From: Cyanobium sp. Cruz CV13-4-11 | GTDB taxonomy: Bacteria > Cyanobacteriota > Cyanobacteriia > PCC-6307 > Cyanobiaceae | Assembly (NCBI RefSeq): GCF_024346055.1 | Contig: NZ_JAGQCH010000014.1 | Location: 1-64,000 of the forward strand | Direction of reading: 5' to 3' | DNA: 64,000 nt | In this document: positions 60,650 through 64,000 of the stretch, piece after piece | Numbering within the stretch: the stretch's first letter is position 1 | Layout of the letters: every line of letters starts with the position of its first letter | Notes under the pieces: model-generated | What the model was told of the DNA's origin: nothing | Databases searched by the model: none | The model's input: only the letters and a program-made list of their open reading frames with translations | Made by a program: the position numbers and the translations under genes

Positions 60650-61660
60650 ATGTTTAAGTTTTCCTCGATCCGTCGTCAACACCGGGCCCTATCCCTTGTT
60701 CTCGTAGCCAGCCTCGGGGGAGGATTGCTGGCCGGTTGTCAGCAACCAGCCAGCCAGGAAGCACCGGTAAAAATCGGTTACAGCGCCTGGCCAGGCTGGT
60801 TCCCGTGGAAAGTCACGGAAGTCAAGGACCTGTTCAAAGCGCAGGGCGTATCGGCCTCGATGCAGTGGTTTGACGGCTACCTCGACTCCATCAACGCCCT
60901 CAACGCCGGTCAGCTTGACTGCAACAGTCAGACCCTGAATGACACCATCAGTTCCGTGGCTGGCGGAGCGGATCTGCAGATCGTGCTGCAGAACGATTTC
61001 TCCACGGGCAACGACCAGATCATCGCCGCAGCGGAAATCGCCTCCATCCCTGGTCTGAAGGGCAAGAAGGTGGCCGCCGAAGAAGGCACGGTCGACCACT
61101 TCCTGTTGTTGAAGGTGCTCAAGGACGCAGGTCTCTCGGCCAAGGACATCACCTTCGTCCCCCTGGAAACCGGCGCCGCCGCAGCGGCCTTCGCTGCCGG
61201 CAGGGTGGATGCGGCGGGTGTCTATGCCCCCTTCACCACCCAGGCCCTGAAGCGACCGGGCAGCCGGGCCCTGGCCACCTCCAAGGATCACCCCGGGGCG
61301 ATCAGCGATCTGCTCGTCTGCCGCACCGATTTCGTCGCCAAGAATCCCGAGAAAGTCCAGAAGATCGTCAACGCCTGGTTCGCCACCTTGAAGACCATCG
61401 AGGACGATCCCGCCGGCACCCTGCCAATCCTGGTGGAGCGCTCCGGTGTCAGCGAGGCGGAGTTCAAGGAGTACAACGCCGGCACCACCATCCAGACCCT
61501 CGCGGAAAACCGCAGCAACTTCAAACTTGGCACCACGATGCTGTCGCTGCCCTATGCCGCCGAGCAGATCAGCGCCTTCCTGGTCGAAACGGGCCTGGCC
61601 AAGACCAAGCCTGATCTGACCAACCTGCTGAATTCCCAGTTCGTCGACAACGCCCCTTGA
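60650..61660 (+). CDS. ABC solute-binding lipoprotein, probable guanidine binder
   Basis: The 336-aa lipoprotein has a signal (LVLVASLGGGLLAGC) and an NMT1/SsuA-type fold with VKIGYSAWPGWFPWKVTEVKDLF, WFDGYLDSINALNAGQLDCNSQTLNDTI, LKGKKVAAEEGTVDHFLLLKVL and FAAGRVDAAGVYAPF. The aromatic GYSAWPGW loop and acidic residues would suit a cation such as guanidinium. In Synechocystis the equivalent genes (sll1080-1082) follow gdmH and hypAB. The gene begins 101 bases after glnT and its stop overlaps an alternative TTG start of the permease. Confidence 0.85.
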   Translation: MFKFSSIRRQHRALSLVLVASLGGGLLAGCQQPASQEAPVKIGYSAWPGWFPWKVTEVKDLFKAQGVSASMQWFDGYLDSINALNAGQLDCNSQTLNDTISSVAGGADLQIVLQNDFSTGNDQIIAAAEIASIPGLKGKKVAAEEGTVDHFLLLKVLKDAGLSAKDITFVPLETGAAAAAFAAGRVDAAGVYAPFTTQALKRPGSRALATSKDHPGAISDLLVCRTDFVAKNPEKVQKIVNAWFATLKTIEDDPAGTLPILVERSGVSEAEFKEYNAGTTIQTLAENRSNFKLGTTMLSLPYAAEQISAFLVETGLAKTKPDLTNLLNSQFVDNAP

Positions 61661-61665
61661 CCGCC

Positions 61666-62442
61666 ATGGTCCGGTCTCCTGCCCTGCGCCGCTTCTTGCA
61701 TCATCCCTGGGTCCTGGGGGTGCTTGGCCTCCTCACGGTCTTTGTGATGTGGTTTCTGGCCACCTCCAGCGGCATGGTCGACAAGCTCTTCCTGCCCGGG
61801 CCCGGGGCGGTGTGGCTGGCGGGCAGCGACCAGTTTCAGCAGGGGATTCTGGTCAAGGACGCCATCGCCAGCATCCAGAGGGTCTTCCTGGGATTCGTGA
61901 TCTCCGCGGGGCTGGCCTTGCCGATCGGCATCGCCATGGGCACAAACCGGACGATCTGCTATCTGCTCGAGCCGCTGATGGGGTTGATCCGGTACATGCC
62001 GGCGCCGGCCTTCATTCCCCTGCTGATCATCTACTTCGGTCTGGAAGAGCTGCCCAAGGTGATGCTCATCTTCATCGGCACCTTTTTCTTCAACACCTTG
62101 ATGATCATGGACGCGGTGAAGTTCGTTCCCTCCGAATTGGTGGAAACGGCGCTGACTCTGGGGGGCCGGGGTCTGCCGATCCTCACCAGGGTGGTGGCCC
62201 CCTTCATTGCCCCCCAGGTGCTCGACACCTACCGGATCAACATGGCATCGGCCTGGAATCTCGTGATCGTTGCCGAACTGGTGGCAGCCAACGAGGGCCT
62301 GGGCAAACGCATCAGCCTGGCCCAGAGATTCCTGCGCACCGATGAGATCTTCGTTGGCCTGATCGTGATCGGCCTGATTGGCCTGATCATCGATCTCGGC
62401 TTCCGGTTCCTGATGCGCCGGGCCTGCTCCTGGGCCAACTGA
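61666..62442 (+). CDS. ABC transporter permease, guanidine-type operon
   Basis: The roughly 258-aa protein has six hydrophobic segments (WVLGVLGLLTVFVMWFLAT, FLGFVISAGLALPIGIAMG, MPAPAFIPLLIIYFGL, VMLIFIGTFFFNTLMIM, AWNLVIVAELVAAN, IFVGLIVIGLIGLIIDLGF) and the EAA-type loop ETALTLGGRGLPILTRVVAPFIAPQVLDTYR. It is an SsuC/TauC-type membrane subunit that passes the ligand across the inner membrane. ATG 61666 is preferred; a TTG at 61657 is also in frame. Confidence 0.88.
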   Translation: MVRSPALRRFLHHPWVLGVLGLLTVFVMWFLATSSGMVDKLFLPGPGAVWLAGSDQFQQGILVKDAIASIQRVFLGFVISAGLALPIGIAMGTNRTICYLLEPLMGLIRYMPAPAFIPLLIIYFGLEELPKVMLIFIGTFFFNTLMIMDAVKFVPSELVETALTLGGRGLPILTRVVAPFIAPQVLDTYRINMASAWNLVIVAELVAANEGLGKRISLAQRFLRTDEIFVGLIVIGLIGLIIDLGFRFLMRRACSWAN

Positions 62443-62447
62443 ACCCC

Positions 62448-63215
62448 ATGCATCTTCAGGTTTCCAACGTCTCCAAGAGCTTCGGTGAGGGGCGCGATTG
62501 CAAGCTCGTCCTTGAGAATATCAGCTTTGAGCTGGTGTCCGGCCAGTTCATGGCCCTGGTGGGAAGCTCGGGATCGGGCAAGTCCACCGTGATGCGCTTG
62601 ATCGCCGGTCTGGAGCGCCCCAGTGAGGGCACCATTCACCTCGATGGTGAGCGGGTCCAACGCCCCGGCTCCGACCGGGGCATGGTGTTCCAGAAGTACA
62701 GCCTCTACCCCTGGCTGACGGCGGCCCAGAACGTCGCCTTCGGCCTGTCGCTCCAGGGCAGGGACAAGGCGGAGATCCGGGAGCGGACCGCTTACTTCCT
62801 CGACGTGGTCGGCCTGGCGGATGCGGCCCGGCTGCTGCCGCGGGAACTCTCCGGGGGCATGCAGCAGCGGGTGGCGATCGCCCGGGCCCTGGCCACCGAG
62901 CCGAAGGTGCTGCTGCTGGATGAGCCCTTCGGGGCGCTGGATCTGCAGATCAGGGAGTCGATGCAGGAGTTCCTCCACGATCTCTGGAAGACCACGGGAC
63001 TCACGGCCCTGCTGATCACCCATGACATCGAGGAAGCCCTGCTCCTCGCCGGCACGGTCCACATCATGGCGCCACGGCCCGGCAGGATCGTTCACACCGT
63101 GGCCGTGCAGCTGGATCGCTCCGATCTGCGCCACCTGCGGGTGTCCCAACCCTTCCTGGAACTGCGCGAGGAACTGGCGAGCCGCCTGCGCAGCCTCGAC
63201 GGCTCCCTGCTCTGA
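62448..63215 (+). CDS. ABC transporter ATPase, guanidine-type operon
   Basis: The 255-aa ATPase has Walker A GSSGSGKST, Q-loop VFQKYSLYPWLTAAQNV, signature LSGGMQQR, Walker [14 protein letters not shown] and switch ITHDIEEA. It powers the importer with the permease encoded 6 bases upstream. The protein is of SsuB/TauB size and lacks extra regulatory domains, unlike the cmpC-type fusion at 26934. The Rieske oxygenase gene starts 11 bases downstream. Confidence 0.92.
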   Translation: MHLQVSNVSKSFGEGRDCKLVLENISFELVSGQFMALVGSSGSGKSTVMRLIAGLERPSEGTIHLDGERVQRPGSDRGMVFQKYSLYPWLTAAQNVAFGLSLQGRDKAEIRERTAYFLDVVGLADAARLLPRELSGGMQQRVAIARALATEPKVLLLDEPFGALDLQIRESMQEFLHDLWKTTGLTALLITHDIEEALLLAGTVHIMAPRPGRIVHTVAVQLDRSDLRHLRVSQPFLELREELASRLRSLDGSLL

Positions 63216-63225
63216 ACGCCCTTCG

Positions 63226-64000
63226 ATGCCGTCCGCCTCAGCCGCTTTCCTGCCGCCGGAGCTCTACCGCTCCGAGGCCGTCGCCGCCCTCGAGCGGGAG
63301 CACGTCGCGTCGCGTTTCTGGCATCCCGTCGTCGTCGCCGCCGATCTGCCCCCTGGCCATGTCCGGGCGGTGGAGTTGCTGGACCTGCCGGTGCTGCTCA
63401 GCCATGGCCATGACGGCGTCGTCCGGGCCTTCCGCAACCGTTGCCCCCACCGGGCCGTGGCCTTCCGGGAGCCAGCCGACGGCAGCGTGGCCTGCCGCAG
63501 GCTGGTGTGCCCGTACCACGGCTGGACCTACGACCTGGGCGGAACGCTGCTGGCGGCCGCCCGGGAAGCGGAGTTCGTCGAACCGTTCGATCGCGAGGCC
63601 TGGCCGCTGGAGGTTCTCGGCTGCCGGGTGCGGGCCTCCCTGATCTGGGTGGCCCTCGGGGCCGATCCGTTCCCGCTGGACGATCAGCTGGATCTGCCGC
63701 TGCAGGAAGCCCCCGACGCCCTCGCCCGAACCCTGGTGCCCCTGGCCTTCCACAGCCAAGCCCTGACCTGCAACTGGAAGATCGCCAACGACAACACCCT
63801 CGACGACTATCACGTCGCCATTGCTCACCCCACCACCCTGCACCGGATGCAGGGCCCGGTGCGCCACTACAGCCATCGCTTCGGCACCTGGGCCAACGTG
63901 CTCGCCACCCCCTGGCTGGACGGGGACAGCGAATTTCTCACCTTCGGCCTGCCGCCCTGGAACCACCTGCTGCTGTGGCCCGACGGACGCCTGGCCCTGA
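63226..64000 (+). CDS. Rieske non-haem iron oxygenase, alpha subunit (cut by window edge)
   Basis: The visible 258 residues contain the Rieske cluster motifs CPHRAVAF and CPYHGWTYDLGG (CxH and CxxH) and the start of the catalytic domain with NWKIANDNTLDDYHVAIAHPTTL, which supplies the His pair and bridging Asp of the mononuclear iron site. Such oxygenases hydroxylate rings or remove N- or O-methyl groups. It lies 11 bases after the ATPase gene on the same strand. The substrate could be an alkylated guanidine; this is speculation from context. The C-terminus is outside the window. Confidence 0.85.
   Translation, partial: MPSASAAFLPPELYRSEAVAALEREHVASRFWHPVVVAADLPPGHVRAVELLDLPVLLSHGHDGVVRAFRNRCPHRAVAFREPADGSVACRRLVCPYHGWTYDLGGTLLAAAREAEFVEPFDREAWPLEVLGCRVRASLIWVALGADPFPLDDQLDLPLQEAPDALARTLVPLAFHSQALTCNWKIANDNTLDDYHVAIAHPTTLHRMQGPVRHYSHRFGTWANVLATPWLDGDSEFLTFGLPPWNHLLLWPDGRLAL

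Overview
The window is GC-rich bacterial DNA with cyanobacterial content. Marker genes include a PsbP-like photosystem II lipoprotein, a high-light-inducible (Hli) protein, a CmpABCD/NrtABCD-type anion transporter with the cyanobacterial fused ATPase/binding-protein subunit, a sucrose-phosphate synthase/amylosucrase cluster, two DUF1400 proteins, a DUF1830 protein and several HIP1 octamers (GCGATCGC, e.g. at 1172, 12998 and 14202). Composition and gene types suggest the Cyanobium/alpha-Synechococcus group; this is an inference. I recognised no rRNA or tRNA gene and no CRISPR array.

Layout. 0-5 kb is decaying or accessory DNA: the edge of an IS630-type element that appears to have cut a sensor gene, a solute-binding lipoprotein, a bacteriocin-type HlyD export gene broken by two in-frame stops, an FAD oxidoreductase and PsbP. 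5-22.9 kb is mostly housekeeping: recR, lipA, a kinase-like protein, an NAD-salvage pair (nadM-Nudix and nadV), a secreted nuclease, a calcium-type P-ATPase whose stop overlaps a Nif11-like peptide gene, an exported Mn-type SOD, lipid and methyl-transfer enzymes, and inverted scraps of a marC gene. 22.9-31 kb is a regulator-psiE-cmpABCD locus; a 76-bp upstream element is present twice, before the Crp-type regulator and before the binding-protein gene, and an unlisted 49-aa membrane peptide sits between permease and ATPase. 33-35 kb holds a second Crp-type regulator with a perfect palindrome before its start, next to a ferritin gene. 35-42 kb has an HDAC-like deacylase, peptidoglycan enzymes and small unknown proteins.

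42-48 kb is a compact sucrose operon (sps-spp-frk-ams) in which the phosphatase-like domain of SPS has lost its nucleophile while a separate intact SPP follows. 48-56 kb contains Hli with a 12-bp tandem repeat, a 2OG-Fe(II) oxygenase, a prohibitin, a transporter, a rhomboid, a CPBP protease with a very large extra domain, PPK2 and two tandem paralogous 52-aa proteins.

56.6-64 kb is the most striking region. A guanidine-I (ykkC) riboswitch, recognisable from its conserved blocks, precedes a ureohydrolase-family gene matching the nickel-dependent guanidine hydrolase GdmH. HypA-like and HypB-like nickel chaperones, a type III glutamine synthetase-like ligase, a complete ABC importer and a Rieske oxygenase (cut by the window edge) follow in the same direction. 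Together they read as a guanidine-sensing nitrogen-scavenging operon: import, hydrolysis to urea and ammonia, ammonia capture, and possibly oxidative trimming of substituted guanidines.
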